Shown here piece by piece: positions 16,553-24,543 of a stretch of DNA of 64,000 nucleotides. The translations under genes were made by a program, and so were the position numbers. Source of the stretch: Streptomyces minutiscleroticus. GTDB lineage: Bacteria; Actinomycetota; Actinomycetes; Streptomycetales; Streptomycetaceae. The stretch spans positions 124,001-188,000 of the forward strand of contig NZ_BMVU01000006.1 in assembly GCF_014650875.1 (NCBI RefSeq). The letters run 5' to 3'. The notes under the pieces are model-generated. The model did no database searches, was not told the DNA's origin, and was given only the letters and a program-made list of their open reading frames with translations. The number at the start of each line of letters is the position of its first letter. Positions within the stretch are counted from its first letter, which is position 1.

Positions 16553-17931
16553 CGCGTGACCGCACGCGGGTTCGAGCGCGCGGACGCGTGCCGTGCCGGG
16601 GCCGCGGTGGAAACGGCGCGGACGAGGACGTGCATCAGGAGGTCGGTCGCGTCGGCGGCCGGGTCGTCGGTGAGGTTGGACAGCATCCGCACCATGGCCC
16701 GGGTGACGGCCGGGGACTTCACCGCCTTCTGGGTGACCGCCGAGGTGAACCGGGGACGGGCCATCAGCGCGGAGAAGGCGTTGCCCAGGCGGTAGTAGCC
16801 GCCGTGGCGGCGGTTGATCTCCTGTGCGTAGTGTGCGAGCGCCCTCTCGCGGCGGGGCCCCTCGGGCCGTACGAGCGCCTGCGCGGCGATCTCCGCGGCC
16901 AGTTCCCCCGCCTCCATGGCGTAGGGGATCCCCTCTCCGTTGCAGGGGTTGACCATGCCGCCGCAGTCGCCGATGAGCATCATGCCGGGCAGGTAGTGCG
17001 GGACGCGGTTGAAGCCCATGGGGAGAGCGGCGCCGCGCAGGGGCCCGTCGGCGTTCTCCTCCCGCAGTCCCCACTCGGGCGGTGTCCGGACCAGCCAGTC
17101 GTCCATCATCCGGCGGGTGTCACCGGTGCCGGTGCGGGACTCGTTCAGCACGCCCAGGCCGACGTTGACCCGGCCGTCGCCGAGCGGGAAGATCCACCCG
17201 TACCCGGGCAGGACCCGGTCGTCCTCCCGCCGGCGCAGGTCCAGCCACGACTCCAGGTAGTCGTCCTGGTGGCGTGCGGGACTGCGGTAGTAGCGGCGCA
17301 CGGCGGTGCCCACGGGGCGGTCCTTGCGCCGTTCGAGCCCGAGGGAGAGCGCGAGGCGGGCGGAGGCGCCGTCGGCGGCGATCACCACCGGTGCGGTGAG
17401 CGTGACCTCCCGTCGCTCCGTGCCGGCGAGCGCCCGGACGCCGACGACGCGCCCGGTGCGGTCGCACACCGGCGCGGTGACCTTCGTCAGGGTGCGGAGC
17501 CTGGCACCGGCCCCCGCCGCCCGGCGGGCCAGCAGGTCGTCGAAGTCGTGCCGGGTGCGGGTCAGCCCGTAGCCGGGGAAGCGGGCGGTCTCGGGCCAGT
17601 CCACCTCCAGCTGGCGGCCGTTGGAGACGAAACGCAGCCCCCGGTTGCGCGACCAGCCCTCGGCGGCGGTGTCGACACCCATCCGGACGAGCTGGTGGAC
17701 CGCGCGCGGGGTGAGACCGTCGCCGCACACCTTCTCGCGGGGGAACTCGCTCTTCTCCAGGAGCAGCACGTCGACGCCGTGCCTGGCCAGGTGGAAGGCG
17801 GCGGCGGAACCGCCGGGCCCCGCCCCGACCACGATCACTTGGGCCTCGTCGCGGTCGTCCGCTCCGGGCGGCGGGGCGGCCGCCGGCGCTTTCGAGGCCG
17901 AGGGGGTGCGGACACGGGGGCGGGCGTTCAT
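16549..17931 (-). CDS. Geranylgeranyl reductase family FAD-dependent oxidoreductase
   Basis: A 460-residue flavoprotein. GAGPGGSAAAFHLARHG at about residues 36-52 is the FAD-binding fold, followed by FPREKVCGDGLTPRAV, a hallmark of the geranylgeranyl reductase/digeranylgeranylglycerophospholipid reductase group (PHBH-like). Further family blocks are GYGWIFPLGDGRVNVGLG and LIGDCGGMVNPCNGEGIPYAM. Characterised relatives saturate double bonds of prenyl chains (chlorophyll and tocopherol side chains, MenJ on menaquinone). It lies 54 bp downstream of the HPPD gene and overlaps the sulfite-oxidase-family gene by 4 bp. In this context it would saturate the prenyl tail of a chromanol or its diphosphate precursor; a menaquinone role is the alternative. 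Confidence 0.85.
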   Translation of the reverse strand: MNARPRVRTPSASKAPAAAPPPGADDRDEAQVIVVGAGPGGSAAAFHLARHGVDVLLLEKSEFPREKVCGDGLTPRAVHQLVRMGVDTAAEGWSRNRGLRFVSNGRQLEVDWPETARFPGYGLTRTRHDFDDLLARRAAGAGARLRTLTKVTAPVCDRTGRVVGVRALAGTERREVTLTAPVVIAADGASARLALSLGLERRKDRPVGTAVRRYYRSPARHQDDYLESWLDLRRREDDRVLPGYGWIFPLGDGRVNVGLGVLNESRTGTGDTRRMMDDWLVRTPPEWGLREENADGPLRGAALPMGFNRVPHYLPGMMLIGDCGGMVNPCNGEGIPYAMEAGELAAEIAAQALVRPEGPRRERALAHYAQEINRRHGGYYRLGNAFSALMARPRFTSAVTQKAVKSPAVTRAMVRMLSNLTDDPAADATDLLMHVLVRAVSTAAPARHASARSNPRAVTR

Positions 17932-17985
17932 TCTGTCTCCGGTGGACGGTGGCGGGCGGGAGTGCCGGGGAGGGCCGCGCGAGCG

Positions 17986-19116
17986 TCAGAGATTGCCGCG
18001 CGCTGCCTGTTCGCGCTCCACGGCCTCGAACAGGGCCTTGAAGTTGCCCTTGCCGAACCCCTCGCAGCCGTGCCGTTCGATCAGCTCGACGAAGAAGGTG
18101 GGACGGTCGAGCAGCGGCCGTGTGAAGATCTGCAGCAGGTAGCCGTCCTCGTCGCGGTCCACCAGGACGCGGCGGCGCTTCAGCTCCTCGATCGGGACGC
18201 GCACCCGGCCGATGCGCTCGCGCAGCCCGGGATCGTCGTAGTACGTGTCGGGGGTGGCCAGGAAGTCCACCCCCACGGCCCGCAGCGCGTCGGTGGCGGC
18301 GAGGATGTCGGGGGTCTCCAGCGCGATGTGCTGCACGCCCGGCCCCACGTGGTACTCCAGGTACTCGTCGATCTGCGAGCGGCGGGGCCCGGCGGCCGGC
18401 TCGTTCAGGGGGAGCTTGACGCGGCGCCGGTCGTCGGCGACGACCTTGCTCATGAGCGCCGAGTAGTCGGTGGTGATGGCGCCGTCGACGAACTCCGCCA
18501 TGTTGGTGAAGTCCATGGCCCTGCGGTAGAAGTCGACCCAGTGGTCCATCCGCCCCTCCTCCACGCAGCCGACGACGTGGTCGATCCGGTGGAACAGCGG
18601 GCGGGCGGCGGGGTCCCCCCGCCGGGCCGTGTAGCCGGGCAGGAAAGGGCCCCGGTAGCGCGACCGGTCGACCAGGGTGTGCCGCAGTTCGCCGTACGTG
18701 CCGAGGGCCGCGGTCCGCACCGTCCCGTACGCGTCGGTCAGGTCGTGCGGTGCCGTGAGTCCGACCGCGCCGCCGGCCAGGGCGCGGCGGTAGGCGGCGT
18801 CGACGTCCGGGACGTCCAGGGCGATGTCGCTGACGCCGTCGCCGTGCTCGGCGGCCCAGCGGGCCGCGGGGGCGCCGGGCCGGGCTCCGCCGGCGAGGAC
18901 GAAACGCACCTGGCCCGCCTCCACGACGTACTCGGCGTGGTCGCACGGTCCGTGTTCGGGTCCGCGGTAGGCGGTCGGGCTCATGCCGAAGGCGCGTGTG
19001 TAGTAGAACGCCGTCTGCTGCGCGTTGCCCACGCAGAAGCGGATGTGGTCGATGCCGTTCAGTTCGAAGGACGCGGTGGTGGTCGGCGTGTCGGCGGAGG
19101 TGACGTTCTCGAGCAC
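17986..19116 (-). CDS. hppD: 4-hydroxyphenylpyruvate dioxygenase
   Basis: A 376-residue Fe(II)-dependent dioxygenase converting 4-hydroxyphenylpyruvate to homogentisate. The three iron ligands are seen as His180 (LFHRIDHVVG), His263 (VQHIALET) and Glu344 (FFVELIERHG). The C-terminal helix block GCEGFGKGNFKALFEAVEREQ and VKLPLNEPA fit HPPD rather than 4-hydroxymandelate synthase, though that relative cannot be fully excluded. The start is GTG at 19116, with GAGG about 8 bp upstream. It heads the minus-strand operon with the geranylgeranyl-reductase and sulfite-oxidase genes and diverges from the methyltransferase-UbiA-cyclase operon, consistent with supplying the aromatic head group. Homogentisate catabolism is the alternative, but no homogentisate dioxygenase is nearby. 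Confidence 0.93.
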   Translation of the reverse strand: MLENVTSADTPTTTASFELNGIDHIRFCVGNAQQTAFYYTRAFGMSPTAYRGPEHGPCDHAEYVVEAGQVRFVLAGGARPGAPAARWAAEHGDGVSDIALDVPDVDAAYRRALAGGAVGLTAPHDLTDAYGTVRTAALGTYGELRHTLVDRSRYRGPFLPGYTARRGDPAARPLFHRIDHVVGCVEEGRMDHWVDFYRRAMDFTNMAEFVDGAITTDYSALMSKVVADDRRRVKLPLNEPAAGPRRSQIDEYLEYHVGPGVQHIALETPDILAATDALRAVGVDFLATPDTYYDDPGLRERIGRVRVPIEELKRRRVLVDRDEDGYLLQIFTRPLLDRPTFFVELIERHGCEGFGKGNFKALFEAVEREQAARGNL

Positions 19117-19285
19117 GGGTGATCCTCATGATCTCGGCACGGACGATCGCGGCAGGGCATTCGAAACCAATCACATGGCGGCCCCTTTCCGGCGCGGGAC
19201 CCGACCGCACGCGAGTAAGTATGGATAAGTGCGTTTTCGCCTTGCCGGGACGCGCAGTACGACATCCCTCTGCCCGTCGCACGCG

Positions 19286-19296
19286 ACTGCTAGCGT
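19286..19296 (+). promoter_or_regulatory. Candidate extended -10 promoter of the methyltransferase-UbiA-cyclase operon
   Basis: TAGCGT at 19291-19296 preceded by TGC gives an extended -10 element (TGCTAGCGT), about 58 bp before the methyltransferase ATG. No good -35 is seen. The 237-bp divergent region (19117-19353) must also hold the HPPD promoter, probably near the AT-rich stretch around 19208-19222 (ATGGATAAG on the plus strand). Confidence 0.4.
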
Positions 19297-19353
19297 TTTT
19301 GCCGACTTCGAAAAGCGGGCCGCCCCCACCCATTCCGCCAAGGAGCACCGCCC

Positions 19354-20442
19354 ATGGGCCTCAATGTCACGGCCGGTACCGCCGAGCACCGTGGAACACC
19401 GGATCCGGCCGTCATGGAACCGCTCGCGCGGATCCTTTTCGGGCACGCCGCATTCCAGTACCTCAACGCCGGATGCGAACTGGGCCTGTTCGACCTGCTG
19501 GCGGACCGCGGGCCGCTGGAGAAGCGGGAGATCGGCCCCGCTCTGAGCCTCGAAGGGCGCGCCGCTGACATCCTGCTGCTCGGCTGCACGTCACTGGGGC
19601 TCCTGGGGAAGTCCGGCGAGCGCTACGCGCTCGGCGACGCGATCCGCTCCCTGCTGGACGCCGGGGACTGGCAGCGGTTCAAGGACACCGTCGCCTTCGA
19701 ACAGCACATCGTGTACGAGGCCCAGGCGGATTTCACCGAGTCTTTGCGGGAGAACTCGAACGTGGGGCTGCGGCGCATTTCCGGGCAGGGCCGGGACCTG
19801 TACCACCGGCTCGCCGGCCATCCCCGGCTGGAAAGAGTCTTCTACCGGTACATGCGTTCCTGGTCCGAGCTGGCCAATGAGCATCTGACGGACGCCCTGC
19901 GGGAAATCGGCGTCGAACGCGTCCTGGACTGCGGTGGCGGTGACGCCGTCAACGCACTCGCCCTGGCCCGCTCTCTCCCCGGTGTTCAGGTCACGGTTCT
20001 GGAAATCGCCAACTCCGTACCGGTCACCGAAAAGCAGATCATCAATTCCGGTGCCGGTGACCGGGTGCGGGTCGTTCCGTGCGACATGTTCGCCGACGCC
20101 TTTCCCGGAGGGCACGACTGTGTGCTCTTCGCCCACCAACTGGTGATCTGGACCCCGCAGGAGAACGTGCTGCTGCTGCGGAAGGCGTACGAGGCGCTGC
20201 CGCCGGGCGGCCATGTGGTGATCTTCAATTCGATGTCCGACGACACCGGCGACGGCCCCGTCGTCGCCGCGCTCGACAGCGTCTACTTCGCCTCGCTGCC
20301 GGCCGAGGGCGGAATGATCTACTCCTGGGCGCAGCACGAGGAGGCCCTGCGCGAGGCGGGCTTCGCGGAGCCGCGGCGCGTCACCTGCCCGGGATGGACG
20401 CCGCACGGCCTGATCATCGCCACGAAGCAGCCGCCCCGGTGA
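19354..20442 (+). CDS. PF00891-type methyltransferase, probably C-methylating
   Basis: A 362-residue SAM-dependent methyltransferase with the two-domain layout of the acetylserotonin/caffeate O-methyltransferase family: an N-terminal dimerisation winged helix (about 20-110) and a Rossmann domain. SAM motif I is VLDCGGGDA at residues 190-198. Where O-methyltransferases have the catalytic His of the LHDW block, this protein has HQLVIWTP: Val264 replaces that His, so phenolic O-methylation by the usual mechanism is unlikely, while ring C-methylation needs no such base. AAGGAG lies 8 bp upstream of the ATG. Its stop overlaps the UbiA GTG start (GTGA). In context it would methylate a prenylated hydroquinone, as Vte3/MPBQ methyltransferase does with an unrelated fold. 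Confidence 0.82.
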   Translation: MGLNVTAGTAEHRGTPDPAVMEPLARILFGHAAFQYLNAGCELGLFDLLADRGPLEKREIGPALSLEGRAADILLLGCTSLGLLGKSGERYALGDAIRSLLDAGDWQRFKDTVAFEQHIVYEAQADFTESLRENSNVGLRRISGQGRDLYHRLAGHPRLERVFYRYMRSWSELANEHLTDALREIGVERVLDCGGGDAVNALALARSLPGVQVTVLEIANSVPVTEKQIINSGAGDRVRVVPCDMFADAFPGGHDCVLFAHQLVIWTPQENVLLLRKAYEALPPGGHVVIFNSMSDDTGDGPVVAALDSVYFASLPAEGGMIYSWAQHEEALREAGFAEPRRVTCPGWTPHGLIIATKQPPR

Positions 20443-21503
20443 CCGTCCTCCCCGAACGGGTCGCCCTCTTCGTCACCCTGGGGCGGCCGAAGTTCCTCTT
20501 CCAGAGCATGCTGGTCACCGGTGCCGGTGTGGCCGTCGCCGTGCACACCGGCGTCCGCTTCGGCGCCGGCGCGTACGCGCTGACCCTGGGGTTCGCCTGG
20601 TGCACCCACCTCATGACGCACTACTGCAACGAGTACTTCGATCTGGAGGCGGACCGCGCCAACCGCACGCCCACCTCCTGGACCGGGGGCAGCCGCATCC
20701 TGGTGCGCGGCCTGCTGCCGCCCGTGGCCGGTCTCGGCGCCGCCTTCGTCCTGCTGTTCACGGCGCTGGTCCTCATCGCCGTGATGCCCGGCACCGCCGA
20801 CCGTCTCGTCGCCGTGGCCATCACGGCACTGGCCTGGTTCTACACGGCACCGCCCCTGCGGCTGAACTACCACGCGCTGGGCGAGGTCACCTGCGCGACC
20901 GTGCTGTACGCCCTGGGACCGGTCCTCGCCCACCGGCTGCAGGGCGGAGGCATGCCACCCGCCCTGTGGGCCTGCGTGGGGGTACTCTTCGCGCTCCAGG
21001 TCCTGCGGTGTCTGATCATGAACCTGTCCGACATCGCCGGCGACCAGGAGGTCGGCAAACGCACCGGCGCCGGGGCCCTCGGCAGGCGGGGCGTCGCCCA
21101 CGTCTACGGCGCGGGCCAGGTGGGCGTCCATCTCGCGATCGCCGCCATGACGGCGGCGCACGTCCTGCCCGCCGCCGTCGGCATCGCCCTGTTCGTCCTC
21201 CTTCCCGTACCCGGGTGGGTGGGCCGGCAGTTGTACGGCGCCGCGCCGAAGGACCAGCGGCGGGCCGACGCGGTGGCGTTCTGGGCGTCCATGCACATGC
21301 CGCTCACCTCGTGCGCGCTGATGGCCGGACTCACCGCCGACGGCCTTCTTCACCACCGCCCGGCGAGCACCGGCTGGCTGGCCGTCCAGACCGTCACGAT
21401 CGCCGTCTTCACGATCTGGCTGTGGCGCACGGCGCGCGTCCCGAAGCACGACCGGCCGCACACGGTGCCGGACACGGCCGCCCAGGACACGGCCACCCCG
21501 TGA
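20439..21503 (+). CDS. UbiA-family prenyltransferase, candidate homogentisate prenyltransferase
   Basis: A 354-residue polytopic membrane protein with about eight or nine helices. The two Asp-rich motifs of UbiA enzymes are present: NEYFDLEADRANR (residues 64-76, NxxxDxxxD) and LSDIAGDQEVGKRT (Asp198 and Asp202), which bind Mg-diphosphate of the prenyl donor. It starts with GTG at 20439, overlapping the methyltransferase stop by 4 bp. UbiA family members prenylate 4-hydroxybenzoate, DHNA, homogentisate or chlorophyllide. Partnership with HPPD and a tocopherol-cyclase homologue makes homogentisate the most likely acceptor and geranylgeranyl or phytyl diphosphate the likely donor. No prenyl diphosphate synthase lies in the window. 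Confidence 0.87.
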   Translation: MTVLPERVALFVTLGRPKFLFQSMLVTGAGVAVAVHTGVRFGAGAYALTLGFAWCTHLMTHYCNEYFDLEADRANRTPTSWTGGSRILVRGLLPPVAGLGAAFVLLFTALVLIAVMPGTADRLVAVAITALAWFYTAPPLRLNYHALGEVTCATVLYALGPVLAHRLQGGGMPPALWACVGVLFALQVLRCLIMNLSDIAGDQEVGKRTGAGALGRRGVAHVYGAGQVGVHLAIAAMTAAHVLPAAVGIALFVLLPVPGWVGRQLYGAAPKDQRRADAVAFWASMHMPLTSCALMAGLTADGLLHHRPASTGWLAVQTVTIAVFTIWLWRTARVPKHDRPHTVPDTAAQDTATP

Positions 21504-21539
21504 ACCACCCGCACGGCTTCCGAAAGGCGGGCTGACCAC

Positions 21540-22514
21540 GTGTGGAACACGGTTCGACGCACCTGGCGCAGGACCGGCTGCGACCTCCCCTTCGGCGATC
21601 CCCTCCCCTCGCACGGCGCGCACATGGAGGGTTACCTGTGGCGTTTCACCGATCCCCCGCGCCGCCGGGTACTGGTGGTGGCCTGCGGCGTCAACCGGCA
21701 CGCCGACGGCCCCTGGGGCACGGTGGTCCTGGCCGCCGAGCCCGGCGGCACGGTCGTCTCGGCCACGGACGACCACGCCTGGAGCCACCCCGACCGCCAC
21801 CAGGTGCGTGCCGGGCGGACGCTGCGCTACGAAGACGGGAGGCTGACGGCGGACCTCGGCCGCAAGGCCTCGCTCGACGTGCGGCTCGCCGCCACCCGTG
21901 CCTGGCCGCGCAGGGCCTTGCACGGCAGCGGCGTCTTCTCCCTCGTCCCGGGGCTCAACCACTACTGGCACCCGTACCTCTTCGACGCCCGGGTGACGGG
22001 GTGGGCGCGCGTCGGCGCGGACGTCTGGGACCTGTCGGGGTGCCACGTCTACGCGGAGAAGAGCTGGGGCCGGGGCTTTCCGACCGCCTGGTGGTGGGGT
22101 CAGGCCCACGGCTTCGACCGGGAGGACGTGTGCGTCGCCTTCGCGGGCGGCCACCTCGCGCTGGGCCCCTTCGAGACGGCCGTCAACGGCGTCGTGGTGC
22201 GCCTGGGCAGCCGGGTCCTGCGCCTGGTGCCGCCCCTCGCCGTCGTCCACGGCGCCTCCGACGGCACCGGATGGCACCTCCGGGCCCGGGACGCGAGATA
22301 CCGCGTACGCGTCGAAGGCCGCGGCGACGGTGCGCGACCGCTCCTCCTGCCCGTCCCGGTGCCGCGGGAACGCCGTCATGCCCGTTCCCGGCAGCATCTG
22401 ACGGCGCGGATCCGTCTCACCGTCAGCCGGGGCGGACACCTGCTGTACCGGGGCGAGTCCGCGCTGGCCGGCCTGGAGACCGGGGGTGTGCCGACGAGCG
22501 CGGCGAAGCGGTGA
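21540..22514 (+). CDS. Tocopherol cyclase family protein
   Basis: A 324-residue protein. GCHVYAEKSWGRGFPTAWWW (His169 to Trp186, then GQ) matches the strongest tocopherol cyclase (VTE1/slr1737, PF14249) motif, in which an AEKNWG-x-GFP block is followed by tryptophans and Gln. The N-terminal PLPSHGAHMEGYLWRF (residues 21-36) corresponds to the family's PHSGYHW...FEGWYFR block. Family members cyclise a prenylated hydroquinone to a chromanol without cofactor. The length is a little below the cyanobacterial enzyme (about 360) and well below the plastid-targeted plant one. Start GTG 21540 has AAAGG about 14 bp upstream. It follows the UbiA gene by 36 bp and closes the operon. This gene is what marks the cluster as tocochromanol-like. 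Confidence 0.8.
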   Translation: MWNTVRRTWRRTGCDLPFGDPLPSHGAHMEGYLWRFTDPPRRRVLVVACGVNRHADGPWGTVVLAAEPGGTVVSATDDHAWSHPDRHQVRAGRTLRYEDGRLTADLGRKASLDVRLAATRAWPRRALHGSGVFSLVPGLNHYWHPYLFDARVTGWARVGADVWDLSGCHVYAEKSWGRGFPTAWWWGQAHGFDREDVCVAFAGGHLALGPFETAVNGVVVRLGSRVLRLVPPLAVVHGASDGTGWHLRARDARYRVRVEGRGDGARPLLLPVPVPRERRHARSRQHLTARIRLTVSRGGHLLYRGESALAGLETGGVPTSAAKR

Positions 22515-22782
22515 CGCGCCCGACCGGGAGTGCCCGCCGAGCCGGTCGTCCGCACCGGGCGCGACACGTCGCGCACGCCGGCCGCCGCCGGACGCAGGAC
22601 GAGGCCGACCGCCTTGCAGCCCTCGCCCGGCGAACCGTTGAGCTGCACGGATGGCTTTTCCAGCGAACACCGTGTCCCTCTCCGCGCAGAGAGCCGGCTC
22701 AGCGCGCGTCACGTACCTTTGCACCAGTGGACGCGCCCTGCGCAGGACCGGGGCGGACCACTCCGAGCAAGGGGAGAGTGCC

Positions 22783-23559
22783 GTGTCGGACCTGGCGCAT
22801 GTGCGCGTACTCATCACGGGCGGGAGCAGCGGACTGGGGCTGGCGATGGCCCGGGCCCTGGTCGACGGAGGCGCCCGGGTGCTGATCACGGGCCGCGGCG
22901 GGGAGCGGGTGCGGGCGGCGGTGTCCTCGCTGGCCGGGGGCACCGGCCGGGCGGACGGGATCGTCATGGACGTCCGCGACGAGGACTCGGTGCGACGCGG
23001 CGCCGAGGAGGCGTGGCGCACACTGGGCGGCCTGGACGTGCTGGTGAACAACGCCGGCCTGGGGATGCGGCACGTCAATCCCCGCTTCCTCACCGAACCG
23101 CGGCCCTTCTGGGAGGTGGCGCCCGAGGGCTTCCGTGACGTGGTCGACACCAATCTGACCGGCTACTTCCTCGTCGCCCGCGAGATCGCGCCGCGCTTCG
23201 TCGCGCAGGGGCACGGCAGGATCGTCAACATCTCGATGAACCACGAGACCATGCGGCGCCGGGGCTTCGTGCCGTACGGTCCGTCCCGGGCCGGCGCGGA
23301 GTCCCTGTCCGCGATCATGGAGGCCGACCTCGCCGGGTCCGGAGTCACCGTCAACGTCCTGCTGCCGGGCGGTGCCACGGCCACCGGGATGATCCCGGAG
23401 GACACGTACGCCCAGGTCGCCGACTCGCTGCTCGACCCGGCCGTCATGGCCGCCCCCATCCGCTGGCTGTGCTCCGCGGACGCCGAGGGGGTGACCGGGG
23501 AGCGCATCGTGGCCACGGAGTTCGACGCATGGCTGAGGAAGCGGTCCGCCGGTGCGTAG
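22783..23559 (+). CDS. Short-chain dehydrogenase/reductase with atypical catalytic motif
   Basis: A 258-residue SDR. The nucleotide-binding TGGSSGLG (about residues 11-18) and NNAG are canonical. The catalytic region reads NISMNHETMRRRGFVPYGPSRAG: Tyr is present, but the usual YxxxK is YGPSR (Arg for Lys), and the usual Ser 13 residues before Tyr is Met, with a Ser one position earlier. The C-terminal GVTGERIVATEFDAWL is shared with a recognisable subgroup. Start GTG 22783 has AAGGGGAG 7 bp upstream; an earlier ATG at 22651 would add 44 non-conserved residues. The 268-bp gap from the cyclase gene suggests separate transcription, so pathway membership is uncertain. Confidence 0.85.
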   Translation: MSDLAHVRVLITGGSSGLGLAMARALVDGGARVLITGRGGERVRAAVSSLAGGTGRADGIVMDVRDEDSVRRGAEEAWRTLGGLDVLVNNAGLGMRHVNPRFLTEPRPFWEVAPEGFRDVVDTNLTGYFLVAREIAPRFVAQGHGRIVNISMNHETMRRRGFVPYGPSRAGAESLSAIMEADLAGSGVTVNVLLPGGATATGMIPEDTYAQVADSLLDPAVMAAPIRWLCSADAEGVTGERIVATEFDAWLRKRSAGA

Positions 23560-23667
23560 CGGAACGCTCCCTCCGGCGGGGCGGACCGCCGTGCCCCCTC
23601 GGCCGCCGGCCCTCGCCTCCGCCCGCGTCCGGGAATGGCCGCGGGACCGCCCCGCGTTGCCACGGGC

Positions 23668-24543
23668 ATGACGACGACCGCGCCACGGCCCGAGGTGCTG
23701 CGCTACACCGCCTTCTCCAGCACTCCCGACGGCGGAAACCCCGCCGGTGTCGTTCTGGACGCCACCGGCCTGGACGACAGCGACATGCTGGCCATCGCCG
23801 CCGACCTCGGGTACTCGGAGTCCGCGTTCCTGACCGCGCCCCCGGAGGGCCTCGGCGGCCGGGAGGGGCGGGCGTACAGCATCCGCTACTTCAGCCCCAA
23901 GGCCGAGGTGCCGTTCTGCGGGCACGCCACCGTGGCGACCGCCGTCGCGCTCGCCGAGCGCACGGGCCCAGGGGAGCTGCTGTTCGCGACACCCGCCGGC
24001 ACCGTGCCGGTGGAGGTGACCGAGCGGGACGGGACCGTCAGGGCCACCCTCACCAGCGTCGAGCCGCACGTCGAGGAGATCGCCGGCGATCTCCTCGACG
24101 AGGCGCTCGCCTCGCTCGGCTGGCCGGCCGCCGACCTCGACCCGGCCTTCCCGCCCCGTATCGCCTTCGCCGGTGCCCGCCATCTCGTTCTCGCCGCGGC
24201 GACCCGCGCCCGCCTCGCGGACCTCGCGTACGACTTCGCGCGCCTCGAGGCCCTGATGCACCGACTGGACCTGACCACGGTCCAGTTGGTGTGGCGGGAG
24301 TCGGCCACCGTCTTCCACGTCCGTGACCCCTTCCCCGTCGGCGGCGTCGTCGAGGACCCGGCGACCGGTGCCGCGGCCGCCGCGTTCGGCGCGTACGCCC
24401 GTGAGCTCGGCCTGGTACCCGAGGACGCCGTCCTCACCCTGCACCAGGGCGAGGACCTGGGACGCCCCGGCGAGCTCACGGTGACGCTGCGCGCGGACGA
24501 CCCGCGCGTCCGCGTCGGCGGCGCGGGCACCCGCATCGGCTGA
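23668..24543 (+). CDS. PhzF-family isomerase
   Basis: A 291-residue protein of the PhzF/diaminopimelate-epimerase-like fold. FSSTPDGGNPAGVV opens the first domain; LGYSESAF carries the Glu that is the catalytic acid/base in PhzF; PKAEVPFCGHATVATA and EDPATGAAAAAFGAYA are the duplicated phosphate/carboxylate-binding loops. PhzF itself isomerises DHHA in phenazine synthesis; most stand-alone members have unknown substrates, and no other phenazine gene is present. ATG 23668 is used because it precedes the conserved RYTAFSS by few residues; an in-frame start at 23635 is possible. Confidence 0.88.
   Translation: MTTTAPRPEVLRYTAFSSTPDGGNPAGVVLDATGLDDSDMLAIAADLGYSESAFLTAPPEGLGGREGRAYSIRYFSPKAEVPFCGHATVATAVALAERTGPGELLFATPAGTVPVEVTERDGTVRATLTSVEPHVEEIAGDLLDEALASLGWPAADLDPAFPPRIAFAGARHLVLAAATRARLADLAYDFARLEALMHRLDLTTVQLVWRESATVFHVRDPFPVGGVVEDPATGAAAAAFGAYARELGLVPEDAVLTLHQGEDLGRPGELTVTLRADDPRVRVGGAGTRIG

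Noticed and set aside
16588..19122. 844-codon plus-strand frame opposite the HPPD and geranylgeranyl reductase genes
   Set aside because: The protein is a Gly/Val/Arg-rich string without motifs; the minus strand encodes two complete enzymes.
22376..22648. Minus-strand small frame after the cyclase gene (MQLNGSPGEGCKAVGL...)
   Set aside because: It overlaps the 3-prime end of the cyclase gene in antisense, has no ribosome-binding site and no recognisable features.
20319..23153. 944-codon open frame on the minus strand across the UbiA and cyclase genes
   Set aside because: It is an antisense shadow created by high GC at third positions; the plus-strand frames carry UbiA and tocopherol cyclase motifs and the shadow has none.
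23668..24543. PhzF-like gene as evidence of a phenazine cluster
   Set aside because: No phzA-E or phzG gene is present in the window; isolated PhzF homologues are common and not diagnostic.
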